From JACJWR01 sp044326505 (lineage in GTDB: Bacteria > Actinomycetota > Actinomycetes > S36-B12 > UBA10799): a stretch of DNA of 19,504 nt. The translations under genes were made by a program, and so were the position numbers. A model generated the notes under the pieces. That model was not told the DNA's origin and ran no database searches. It worked only from the letters and a program-made list of their open reading frames with translations. The stretch spans positions 1 to 19,504 of the forward strand of contig JBIRBF010000028.1 of the NCBI GenBank assembly GCA_044326505.1, written 5' to 3'. Shown here piece after piece: positions 7,279 to 14,599 of the stretch. The first letter of the stretch is position 1. Every line of letters begins with the position of its first letter.

Positions 7279-8331
7279 TCAATCGGCCTTGGACGCCGGT
7301 GGCGCCCCGGCAGGATTGGGCCGCCCGTCCAGCAAGGGTTGCCTGGGATCCCAGCGCGTCCCGTCGCCGGCATCCCTCTTGGCCCGGGCCAGTGCGGACA
7401 GTGCCTCGAGGACGACCCGGTTGCCCAGCATCGCGGTAATGTCCGCGTGGTCGTAGGGCGGCGACACCTCCACGACGTCCATGCCGACCACCGGCACCTC
7501 GTAGCAGATCCGACGTACGGCATCGAGTAGTTGCCGGGCAGTGAGGCCACCGGGCTCAGGGGTGCCGGTGCCCGGCGCATGACCGGGGTCCGCCACGTCG
7601 ATGTCGACGCTGAGGAACACACCGTCGCAGTCGTCCATGGCGATCTGCAGGGCCTCAGTCAGCACGTCGTCGAGCCCGCGGGCAACGATCTCGGTCATCT
7701 CGAAGGACCGCATGCCCTGGTCAGCCATCCACCCCAGTGTTTCCGGTCCTGGCCAGTAGCCGCGCAGGCCGATCTGCAGAAAGCGGTCCCCACGAGCGGC
7801 GCCGCTCTCGATGAGCCGGCGCATGGGCTGACCGTGTCCGATCAGCGAGCCGAACTCGATGTCACCCGTGTCGGCGTGTGCATCGAAGTGGATGACCGAC
7901 ACCCGCCCCCAGCCGACGGCGCGGGCCACGCCGGTGACGTCCGGCCAGGTGATGGTGTGGTCCCCGCCCAGCACCAGCGGAATGGCACCGTGGGTGGCCA
8001 CCCGCTCCACGACGGCCTCCAACGCCGCGCATGACGTGGCGGCGTCCCCGGAGAACATCTCCACATCCCCGGCGTCTCGCACGCCGAGGTCGAGCAGGCC
8101 GTCGGTGCGCAGGGCCAGACTGGGCCGCGAGCCGTCCATGGCCAGGTAGCAGGCCTCCCGCAGCGCCTTCGGGCCGAACCGGGCGCCGGGCCGGTTGGAG
8201 GTCCCGCCGTCGAACGGAGCGCCGAGGATCACTACCTCGGAGTCGGCGTACGTGGCTGGGTCTGACTCGTCGCACTCCGGCACGCCGAGGAAGGTCAAGT
8301 CGGGGCCGAACTGGGCGCCGTAGCGGGTCAT
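7279..8331 (-). CDS. speB: Agmatinase/guanidino-acid hydrolase (ureohydrolase family)
   Basis: A 350-residue binuclear manganese ureohydrolase that splits urea from a guanidino compound. All metal ligands are visible: H125 in GGDHTIT, D150/H152/D154 in HFDAHADT, and D243/D245 in SVDIDVADP. The family fold also shows GAPFDGGTSNRPGARFGP (37-54) and the late GMDVVEVSPPYD (283-294). Agmatine (giving putrescine) fits the neighbouring putrescine genes, but guanidinobutyrate (giving GABA directly) or guanidinopropionate are equally possible: the specificity loop GHGQPMRRLIE (165-175) is not diagnostic to me. The ATG at 8329-8331 is chosen for the AAGGGAG Shine-Dalgarno 7 nt upstream (8339-8345); the frame is open another 50 codons but that extension lacks family similarity. 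It follows mmsA after about 150 bp. Confidence 0.88.
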   Translation of the reverse strand: MTRYGAQFGPDLTFLGVPECDESDPATYADSEVVILGAPFDGGTSNRPGARFGPKALREACYLAMDGSRPSLALRTDGLLDLGVRDAGDVEMFSGDAATSCAALEAVVERVATHGAIPLVLGGDHTITWPDVTGVARAVGWGRVSVIHFDAHADTGDIEFGSLIGHGQPMRRLIESGAARGDRFLQIGLRGYWPGPETLGWMADQGMRSFEMTEIVARGLDDVLTEALQIAMDDCDGVFLSVDIDVADPGHAPGTGTPEPGGLTARQLLDAVRRICYEVPVVGMDVVEVSPPYDHADITAMLGNRVVLEALSALARAKRDAGDGTRWDPRQPLLDGRPNPAGAPPASKAD

Positions 8332-8421
8332 GTGCTGGCTCCCTTGGTTGGGTGGAGGTCTCGCATCGCACGCGACCCTTCGCAGGCGTGAACTCTCGCG
8401 CCTCCCGATCATGCCCAGGGT

Positions 8422-8434
8422 CGGCGACACGCCG
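8422..8434. repeat. Perfect short inverted repeat in the ureohydrolase leader region
   Basis: CGGCG-aca-CGCCG lies in the 150-bp gap between the mmsA stop and the ureohydrolase start (8332-8481). It could be an mmsA terminator stem, a leader hairpin or an operator; no T-tract and no promoter hexamer is evident. Nothing else recognisable was found in the gap. Confidence 0.2.
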
Positions 8435-8481
8435 CAATTCGACGACTGCTGCCGTGATCGTGACGCGTGAGAGGACGACAC

Positions 8482-9975
8482 CTAGCCGTTCGTGGGGAAA
8501 CCGAGGTTCACCCCGCCGTGCGAGGGGTCCGGCCAGCGGCTCGTGACCACCTTGCCCCGGGTGTAGAAGTGGAACCCCTCCGCGCCATGGGCATGCGTGT
8601 CGCCGAACAGCGAGGCCTTCCATCCGCCGAACGAGAAGTAGGCCATCGGCACCGGAATCGGCACGTTGACGCCGATCATGCCCACCTGCACCTCGTGCTG
8701 GAACCGCCGAGCGGCCCCGCCGTCGCAGGTGAAGATCGCCGTGCCGTTGCCGAAGGGGTGGTCATTGATGAGCGCCAGGCCCTCGTCGAAGCTGGCCACG
8801 CGCACGACCGACAGCACCGGGCCGAAGATCTCCTCGGTGTAGATGCTCATCTCGGGGGTCACCTGGTCGAACAGCGTCGGGCCCAGCCAGAAGCCGTCGG
8901 CGTGCCCGTCGGGCTGAACCTCGCGGCCGTCCACCACCAGGGCGGCACCGTCCGCCACGCCCGCCTCGACGTAGCCGGCCACCTTGTCGCGGTGCGCCGC
9001 AGTCACCAGCGGGCCCATGTCGCAACCGCGCCGGCCGTCACCGGTGCGCAGCGTGGACATCCGCCCAGCGATGGCCGCAACCAGATCGTCCGCGATCGGT
9101 TCCAACGCGACCAGCACCGAGATCGCCATGCAGCGCTCCCCCGCGGATCCGAAGCCGGCGTTGACCGCCGAGTCCGCGGCCAGCTCCAGGTCGGCGTCGG
9201 GCAGCACGAGCATGTGGTTCTTCGCCCCGCCCAGGGCCTGCACCCGCTTGCCGGCAGCAGTACCCGTCTCGTACACATACTGCGCGATGGGGGTGGATCC
9301 GACGAAGCTCACCGCTGCCACATCCGGGTGCGTCAGCAGGCCATCCACGGCGGCCTTGTCGCCGTGCAGCACGTTGAAGACCCCGTCGGGCAGGCCAGCC
9401 TCGGACCACAGTTCGGCCATGAACATCGCCGCCGAGGGGTCCTTCTCGCTGGGCTTGAGCACGACCGTGTTCCCCGCGGCGATCGCGATGGGGAAGAACC
9501 ACATGGGCACCATCGCCGGGAAGTTGAACGGCGAGATGATCGCCACCACGCCCAGCGGCTGGCGCAAGGAGTAGACGTCCACGCCCGAGGACACGCCCTC
9601 GGAGTAGGAGCCCTTGAGCAGGTGGGCGTTGCCGCAGGCGAAGTCCACGACCTCCAGGCCGCGCGCGACCTCCCCCAACGCGTCGGCGAGCACCTTGCCG
9701 TGCTCGGCGGTGATGATCGCGGCGAGTTCCTCCTTGCGGGCGCTCAGGAGTTCGCGGAAGGCGAAGAGGACCTGCGAGCGCCGGGTGAGTGTCGCCCGGC
9801 CCCAGTCTGCCGCGGCGCGCCGTGCTGCGGCCACCGCGGCATCAATCGCTGTGTCGTCGGCCAGTGCCACCTGGGCCGTAATCTGACCCGTGGCGGGGTC
9901 GTAGACGTCGCCCTTGCGGGCCGTGGCGCCGGTCCAGGGGCGGCCGTCGATCCAGTGCGTGATGGGCGTGGCCAT
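8482..9975 (-). CDS. mmsA: CoA-acylating (methyl)malonate-semialdehyde dehydrogenase
   Basis: A 497-residue member of the MMSDH branch of the ALDH superfamily, which oxidises malonate or methylmalonate semialdehyde with CoA and NAD+ to acetyl- or propionyl-CoA plus CO2. Visible: N151 in SPFNFP, C282 in GERCMAIS and the family signature ALGGAKNH (247-254), which lacks the general-base glutamate of hydrolytic ALDHs, as expected for a CoA-acylating enzyme. VPIPVPMAYFSFGGWKAS near the C-terminus is also typical. The ATG at 9973-9975 has an AGGAGA Shine-Dalgarno 7 nt upstream (9983-9988). It follows the FAD oxidase by 28 bp in the same direction. MmsA usually serves valine, inositol or beta-alanine catabolism; in this setting, malonate semialdehyde from beta-alanine (product of 1,3-diaminopropane or spermidine breakdown) is the likely feed. 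That is an inference from context. Confidence 0.92.
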   Translation of the reverse strand: MATPITHWIDGRPWTGATARKGDVYDPATGQITAQVALADDTAIDAAVAAARRAAADWGRATLTRRSQVLFAFRELLSARKEELAAIITAEHGKVLADALGEVARGLEVVDFACGNAHLLKGSYSEGVSSGVDVYSLRQPLGVVAIISPFNFPAMVPMWFFPIAIAAGNTVVLKPSEKDPSAAMFMAELWSEAGLPDGVFNVLHGDKAAVDGLLTHPDVAAVSFVGSTPIAQYVYETGTAAGKRVQALGGAKNHMLVLPDADLELAADSAVNAGFGSAGERCMAISVLVALEPIADDLVAAIAGRMSTLRTGDGRRGCDMGPLVTAAHRDKVAGYVEAGVADGAALVVDGREVQPDGHADGFWLGPTLFDQVTPEMSIYTEEIFGPVLSVVRVASFDEGLALINDHPFGNGTAIFTCDGGAARRFQHEVQVGMIGVNVPIPVPMAYFSFGGWKASLFGDTHAHGAEGFHFYTRGKVVTSRWPDPSHGGVNLGFPTNG

Positions 9976-10003
9976 CGGTATCTCTCCTACTTTCCTTGAT
10001 GGG

Positions 10004-11428
10004 TCAGCTGTCGAATCCCAGACCGGCGCGGTCAAGGGTGCGCAGCCAGAGGTTGCGCCGGCCTTGCCGCGCGTCGGCGCTTGCCAACGAACGGCGGGTC
10101 AGGTTGATGCCCAGTTGTCGCAGCGGGTTGGGCGGGAACGGCAGCGGCTTGCGGCGCACCATGTCGAGTCCGGTGCGCTCGGTGTCCTCATCCCAGAGGA
10201 GGTCGAGCAGGACCTCGGCGCCGAAGCGCGAGGCACCCACGCCCAGCCCGGTGTAGCCAGCGACGTACGCCAGCCGCCCGCTGTAGGCCTGCCCCCAGAA
10301 GGCGCTGAAGCGCGAGCAGGTGTCGATCGCGCCGGCCCAGGCGAACTCGATCGGCACCTGTGCCACTGACGGGAACGTGTCGTGCAGGTGCTGCACCAGC
10401 CGCGCGGTCACGGCATCGTCGCGCTCGACCGGCGAACCCGGTCGTTGACCGCGGGCGTAGACCGCGTCGTAGCCGCCCCAGAGGATGCGGTCGTCGGGTG
10501 TGAGCCGGTAGTAGTGGAACAGGTTTCCGCTGTCGGCGACTCCCTGCCGGCCACGCCAGCCCAGCTCGGACAGCACGAGCGGCGGCAGCGGCGCGGTCGC
10601 GACGACGTGGTCGAACACCGGCACCACGTACGCGTCGATGCGGCGCAGGAGCGGCGCATGGACGCCCGCCGTGAGCGCGACGCGTCGGGCGGCCACCGAG
10701 CCCCCGAGCGCGGTGCGCAGGCGCAGTTCCGAGGCCTGACCGTCCGAGTCGATCCCCACCACCTGCGACCACTCATGGATCACCACGCCGAGCGACTCCG
10801 CGACGCGGGCCAGCCCCCAACAGAGCCGGGCCGGATCCACCGTGGCGACATGGGGGTCGTAGAGGCCGCCGAGGTACGTCGCCGAGTTGACGGCTGCGCG
10901 GACCTGTTCGGCGTCGAGCACCTCGAGGTCAACACCATGCTGAGCCAGCAATGCCGCATGCTCCCGCAGGCGCACGACCTGGTAAGGCTCCGTCGCGACG
11001 TCGAACTCCCCGACGCGCGAGTAGCCGCAGTCGATGTCGAAGTCCTCAATGGTCTGCTCGATCTCGGCCATGTTCCGCCGTCCGAGCTCCTCGAGCAGAC
11101 CGAATTCCTCCGGCCAGCGCGCCAGCCCGTTGGCGTGGCCATGGGTGATGCTGGCCGACAGGAACCCGCCGTTGCGGCCGGACGCCGCCTCGGCAATGCG
11201 CTCGCCCTCGAGCAGCACCACATGCGCCTCGGGCCGGCGCTGTTTGGCCCGCACGGCCGCCCAGAGTCCGGACAGGCCGCCGCCGACAACCACTACGTCC
11301 GCAGTGCTATCGGTCGTGAGCGCCGGCCGCGCCGCAGGGCGATCCGGGTTCGCCAGCCAGAGCGGCTCGTGGCGCACGTCGGCCAGCGCGGCTCGTGCCT
11401 GCGGGCAGGCATCGTGAGCGAAGGGCAC
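10004..11428 (-). CDS. FAD-dependent amine oxidoreductase, DAO family, gamma-glutamylputrescine oxidase (PuuB)-like
   Basis: A 474-residue flavoprotein of the D-amino-acid-oxidase-like family. The FAD-binding motif VVVVGGGLSG is at 45-54, followed at about 69-75 by VVLLEGE with the ribose-binding acidic residue. ASGRNGGF (81-88 region) and the C-terminal VAGYTGLGVGASRFGAEVL are typical of the PuuB-like/glycine oxidase group. Such enzymes oxidise a primary or secondary amine to an imine/aldehyde using O2. Free or gamma-glutamylated polyamines are the likely substrates, but no gamma-glutamylpolyamine synthetase is in the window. The GTG at 11426-11428 begins 1 nt after the TGA of the upstream dehydrogenase, with AGGGGG just before it; the frame is open 21 codons further into that gene. 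The tight spacing shows one transcript with the two dehydrogenases. Confidence 0.85.
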   Translation of the reverse strand: MPFAHDACPQARAALADVRHEPLWLANPDRPAARPALTTDSTADVVVVGGGLSGLWAAVRAKQRRPEAHVVLLEGERIAEAASGRNGGFLSASITHGHANGLARWPEEFGLLEELGRRNMAEIEQTIEDFDIDCGYSRVGEFDVATEPYQVVRLREHAALLAQHGVDLEVLDAEQVRAAVNSATYLGGLYDPHVATVDPARLCWGLARVAESLGVVIHEWSQVVGIDSDGQASELRLRTALGGSVAARRVALTAGVHAPLLRRIDAYVVPVFDHVVATAPLPPLVLSELGWRGRQGVADSGNLFHYYRLTPDDRILWGGYDAVYARGQRPGSPVERDDAVTARLVQHLHDTFPSVAQVPIEFAWAGAIDTCSRFSAFWGQAYSGRLAYVAGYTGLGVGASRFGAEVLLDLLWDEDTERTGLDMVRRKPLPFPPNPLRQLGINLTRRSLASADARQGRRNLWLRTLDRAGLGFDS

Positions 11429-11429
11429 G

Positions 11430-12989
11430 TCAGGCCCCCTGGTGAGCGTCGCCGTCCACAATCGCGGACCTGTCGGCGTGCTCAGGGCCACCCGCGAGGA
11501 CGGTGCGGTGCCAGTCCTTGCGGGGCACCCCGGTGATGTCGGTCGAGACGTGTTTGATCTGCGTGTACTCCTCGAACGAGTACATGCTCATATCCTTGCC
11601 AAAGCCGGACTGCTTGACGCCGCCGTGCGGCATCTCGGACACGATCGGGATGTGGTCGTTGATCCACACACAACCGGCACGCAGCTCGCGCGAGGCTCGG
11701 CCAGCGCGCACCACGTCACGGGTCCAGGCCGAGGCCGCCAGGCCGAACGGGGTGTCGTTGGCCAGCGCGAACGCCTCGTCGTCGGACTCGAAGGGCAGCA
11801 CGGCCAGGACCGGCCCGAACACCTCGTCCCGGACGATCTCCGAGGACTGCGCCGCCTCGACCAGCAGGGTTGGGGAGTAGTAGCTGCCGGCGGCCAGCTC
11901 GCCGCCGGGCACGGCACCGCCGGTCACGGCACGTGCCCCAGCAGCCACGGCGCGATCCACCATGCCAGCCACCTTGGCCTGCTGCCGGCGCGAGATCAGC
12001 GGACCCAGATCCGTGGCCGGGTCGGAGGTCGGGCCGAGGACGGCGGAGGCCATCAGTTCGGCGACGCCTGCAACGAAGTCGTCGTAGAGCGAGACGTGCA
12101 CATAGGCGCGCGTGGCGGCGGTACAGTCCTGGCCGGTGTTGATCAGTGCGGCAGCGGCGGCGCCATGGATCGCCGCATCCGGGTCGGCATCGTCGAACAC
12201 GACGAACGGCGCCTTGCCGCCGAGCTCAAGGTGCAATCGCTTCAGGCCGGCGACGGCGACCTCGCCGACGCGTCGACCCACCGGGGTGGAGCCCGTGAAG
12301 GACACCATCGCCACGGTGGGATGGCCCACCAGGGCCTCACCGGCCACCAGGCCGTTGCCCGTGACGATGTTGAGCACGCCGTCGGGCAGCCCGGCCGCGC
12401 GCGCATCCTGGGCGACCATGAGGGCCGTGAGCGGCGTGAGTTCAGATGGTTTGAGAACGATGGTGTTGCCCGCCGCAATCGCGGGGAGGATCTTCCACAT
12501 CGCCATCTGCAGCGGGTAGTTCCACGGCGCAATGGAGCCGACCACGCCGATTGGCTCTCGGCGGATCACTGAGGTGTGGTCACCGTCCCATTCGGCCGCA
12601 GCCGTGCCCGACAGGTGCCGCGCGGCACCTGCGAAGTAGGCGGCGTTGTCGATCGACCCGGGCACATCGAACTCGGAAGTCATGCGGATGGTCTTGCCCG
12701 CCTGCTCCGACTCCACCGCGGCATACTCGTCCGCGCGCGCTGACATGGCCCGTGCGAGTTCGTTGAGAGCCGCCGACCGACTCGCGGGCGTGGCGCACGA
12801 CCAAGCCGGGAACGCGGCGGCGGCCGCATCGACGGCGGCCTCCACCTCGGCCGGTCCAGCCAACTCGACCGTCGCGATCGGCCGCCCAGTGCTCGGGTCG
12901 AGAACGTCGTGCAGTTCGCCGGAGGAGCCTGAGACTGCCCGTCCGCCGATCCAACAGCCCGGCAGCCGAACGCCGCTATGAGAGTCCAC
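11430..12989 (-). CDS. Aldehyde dehydrogenase, aminobutyraldehyde dehydrogenase (PatD)-like, copy 1
   Basis: A 519-residue NAD(P)-dependent aldehyde dehydrogenase with all catalytic residues: N157 in APWNYP, E255 in LELGGKAP, C289 in NTGQDCTAATR. The active-site neighbourhood GQDCTAATR and the C-terminal MPHGGVKQSGFGKDMSMYSFEEY-type block resemble gamma-aminobutyraldehyde dehydrogenases (E. coli YdcW/PatD) that oxidise 4-aminobutanal to GABA. It is a diverged paralogue of the gene immediately upstream. The only start codon between that gene's stop and the first conserved residues is the GTG at 12987-12989; its ribosome-binding site is weak. The C-terminus carries about 25 extra residues (PRKDWHRTVLAGGPEHADRS and beyond) after the usual end. 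It is followed after 1 nt by the FAD oxidase, so it probably oxidises that enzyme's aldehyde product. Succinate-semialdehyde dehydrogenase is an alternative. Confidence 0.88.
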   Translation of the reverse strand: MDSHSGVRLPGCWIGGRAVSGSSGELHDVLDPSTGRPIATVELAGPAEVEAAVDAAAAAFPAWSCATPASRSAALNELARAMSARADEYAAVESEQAGKTIRMTSEFDVPGSIDNAAYFAGAARHLSGTAAAEWDGDHTSVIRREPIGVVGSIAPWNYPLQMAMWKILPAIAAGNTIVLKPSELTPLTALMVAQDARAAGLPDGVLNIVTGNGLVAGEALVGHPTVAMVSFTGSTPVGRRVGEVAVAGLKRLHLELGGKAPFVVFDDADPDAAIHGAAAAALINTGQDCTAATRAYVHVSLYDDFVAGVAELMASAVLGPTSDPATDLGPLISRRQQAKVAGMVDRAVAAGARAVTGGAVPGGELAAGSYYSPTLLVEAAQSSEIVRDEVFGPVLAVLPFESDDEAFALANDTPFGLAASAWTRDVVRAGRASRELRAGCVWINDHIPIVSEMPHGGVKQSGFGKDMSMYSFEEYTQIKHVSTDITGVPRKDWHRTVLAGGPEHADRSAIVDGDAHQGA

Positions 12990-13009
12990 AGTCCAGATCC
13001 GTCTGCCGC

Positions 13010-14452
13010 TCAGCCTTCGAGACTGGCCATGACGTGCTTGATCCGGGTGTAGTCCTCGAAGCCGTACATCGACAGGTCCTTGCCGTAACCGGAGTGCTTG
13101 AAGCCCCCGTGCGGCATCTCGGCCACCAGCGGGATGTGGGTGTTGATCCACACGCAGCCGAAGTCGAGCGCCGCCGACATCCGCAGGGCGCGGGCTGTGG
13201 TGGCGGTCCAGACGCTGGAGGCCAGGCCGTACTCCACGCCGTTGGCCATCGCGACGGCCTGCTCCTCAGTCTCGAAGCGCTGCACAGTCATGCAGGGCCC
13301 GAAGATCTCCTGCTGGATCATCTCGTCGTCCTGCTGCAGATTCGCGACGACCGTCGGCGCGACGTGGAACCCGGTACCGTCCTGCCGACGCCCGCCCGCC
13401 ACGATCTCGGCGTGGGTCGGGATCCGCTCGATGAAGCCGAGCACCTTCTGCAGATGGTTCTCGCTGTTGACCGGCGGCACGAAAGCGTCCTCGTGGTGCC
13501 GGCCGAGCTCGAAGGTGGTCTTGGCGCTCTTGGCCTGCTCGGCCAGCGCCGCGACGAAGTCGTCGTAGATCCCCGAAGCCACCAGCACCCGCGTGGCCGC
13601 GGTGCAGTCCTGGCCGGCGTTGAAGTACCCCGCGACAGCGAGCCACTCGGCAGCGGCCGCCACATCGGCGTCGTCGAACACAACAGCAGGCGCTTTCCCA
13701 CCGAGCTCGAGGTGCACCCGCTTGACATCCCGCGCTCCGGAAAGGGCGACCTCGATGCCCGCGCGCACCGAACCGGTGATCGCGACCATGTCGGCGCGCG
13801 GGTGCTCGACCACGAGCCGACCCGTGTCACGGTCGCCGACGACGACGTTGAGCAGGCCGGCTGGCAGCACGTCGGCGACGAGCTCGGCCATCCGCACTGT
13901 GCTCACCGGGGTGGTGTCGCTGGGCTTGAGCACGACCGCGTTGCCCGCGGCGATTGCCGGGGCGAACTTCCAAACCGCCATCATCATCGGGTAGTTCCAA
14001 GGCGTGACCTGGCCGATGACGCCGACCGGCTCGCGCCGGATCCACGAGGTGAACCCGTCCATGTACTCCGCGGAGGCACGGCCCTCCAACACTCGGGCGG
14101 CGCCGGCGAAGAAGCGGATCTGGTCGATCATGGGCGGAATCTCTTCGGCCATCGTCACAGCCACCGGCTTCCCGGTGTTCAGGCTCTCGAGTTCGACGAG
14201 TTCCTCGGCGTGCTCCTCGAGCACGTCGGCGACGTCGAGCAGCGCCTTCTGCCGCACGGACGGGGTGACGTTCCGCCACTGGTCGAAGGCCGCTGAGGCG
14301 GCCGCATAGGCCGCATCGACCTCGTCCGCGCCGGACACCGGCGCTGTGCCGAAGACCTCTCCCGTACTGGGGTCCACAAGCTCGGTGACGGCGCCGGCGG
14401 CGGACTCCACCGACGCCCCATTGATGAAGCTCTGCACGCTGATCTGGGCCAT
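13010..14452 (-). CDS. patD: Gamma-aminobutyraldehyde dehydrogenase (PatD/YdcW type), copy 2
   Basis: A 480-residue aldehyde dehydrogenase closely following the E. coli YdcW (PatD) pattern: the inner blocks LESLNTGKP (88-96), DEIP-like EEIPPMIDQIRFFAGAAR (103-120), TPWNYPMMMAVWKFAPA (150-166), LELGGKAPAVVFDDAD (248-263), FNAGQDCTAATR (277-288) and the C-terminal MPHGGFKHSGYGKDLSMYG. Catalytic residues are N153, E249 and C283. The family reaction is 4-aminobutanal + NAD+ to GABA, or the C3/C5 equivalents. It is the first gene of the minus-strand series, divergent from the Lrp-type regulator. The ATG has no Shine-Dalgarno but lies 6 nt after a TAGCCT hexamer, suggesting a leaderless message. 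A paralogue follows 20 bp downstream. Confidence 0.92.
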   Translation of the reverse strand: MAQISVQSFINGASVESAAGAVTELVDPSTGEVFGTAPVSGADEVDAAYAAASAAFDQWRNVTPSVRQKALLDVADVLEEHAEELVELESLNTGKPVAVTMAEEIPPMIDQIRFFAGAARVLEGRASAEYMDGFTSWIRREPVGVIGQVTPWNYPMMMAVWKFAPAIAAGNAVVLKPSDTTPVSTVRMAELVADVLPAGLLNVVVGDRDTGRLVVEHPRADMVAITGSVRAGIEVALSGARDVKRVHLELGGKAPAVVFDDADVAAAAEWLAVAGYFNAGQDCTAATRVLVASGIYDDFVAALAEQAKSAKTTFELGRHHEDAFVPPVNSENHLQKVLGFIERIPTHAEIVAGGRRQDGTGFHVAPTVVANLQQDDEMIQQEIFGPCMTVQRFETEEQAVAMANGVEYGLASSVWTATTARALRMSAALDFGCVWINTHIPLVAEMPHGGFKHSGYGKDLSMYGFEDYTRIKHVMASLEG

Positions 14453-14458
14453 GACCGG

Positions 14459-14488
14459 AGGCTACCCGTCGCCCGCAACCGAATGCAA
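14459..14488 (-). promoter_or_regulatory. Predicted leaderless promoter for the patD-oxidase-mmsA series
   Basis: On the minus strand, TTGCAT (14483-14488) is followed after 18 bp by TAGCCT (14459-14464), which ends 6 nt before the patD ATG. The layout mirrors the promoter predicted for the divergent regulator gene. Confidence 0.5.
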
Positions 14489-14513
14489 TCCCGCACGCGG
14501 CGCCGTGGCGGTC

Positions 14514-14547
14514 AATCCGCAGCCGTTCGAGGTCGTAGCAACGGATT
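14514..14547. promoter_or_regulatory. Candidate operator: inverted repeat in the divergent Lrp/patD promoter region
   Basis: AATCCG (14514-14519) and CGGATT (14542-14547) are perfect 6-bp inverted arms separated by 22 bp, lying between the two predicted -35 elements of the divergent promoters. A half-site spacing of about 28 bp places both arms on nearly comparable helical faces, as expected for a dimeric or multimeric Lrp/AsnC protein. The assignment is by position only. Confidence 0.35.
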
Positions 14548-14562
14548 CCCTCGCGGGGCGAG

Positions 14563-14592
14563 TTGCCCGCACCAGCATCGGGCAGGGATACT
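14563..14592 (+). promoter_or_regulatory. Predicted leaderless promoter for the Lrp-aminotransferase operon
   Basis: TTGCCC (14563-14568), an 18-bp spacer and GATACT (14587-14592), which ends 7 nt before the GTG start. No Shine-Dalgarno lies between, so the transcript probably begins at the GTG. Confidence 0.45.
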
Positions 14593-14599
14593 GAGCCCC

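Noticed and set aside
8467..9999. A 510-codon plus-strand open frame opposite mmsA
   Set aside because: Mirror frame of a well-supported gene; the translation has no domain pattern.
14483..14599. N-terminal extension of the Lrp-type regulator by 39 codons
   Set aside because: The extension is Arg-rich, has no family similarity and would cover both the predicted promoter and the inverted repeat.
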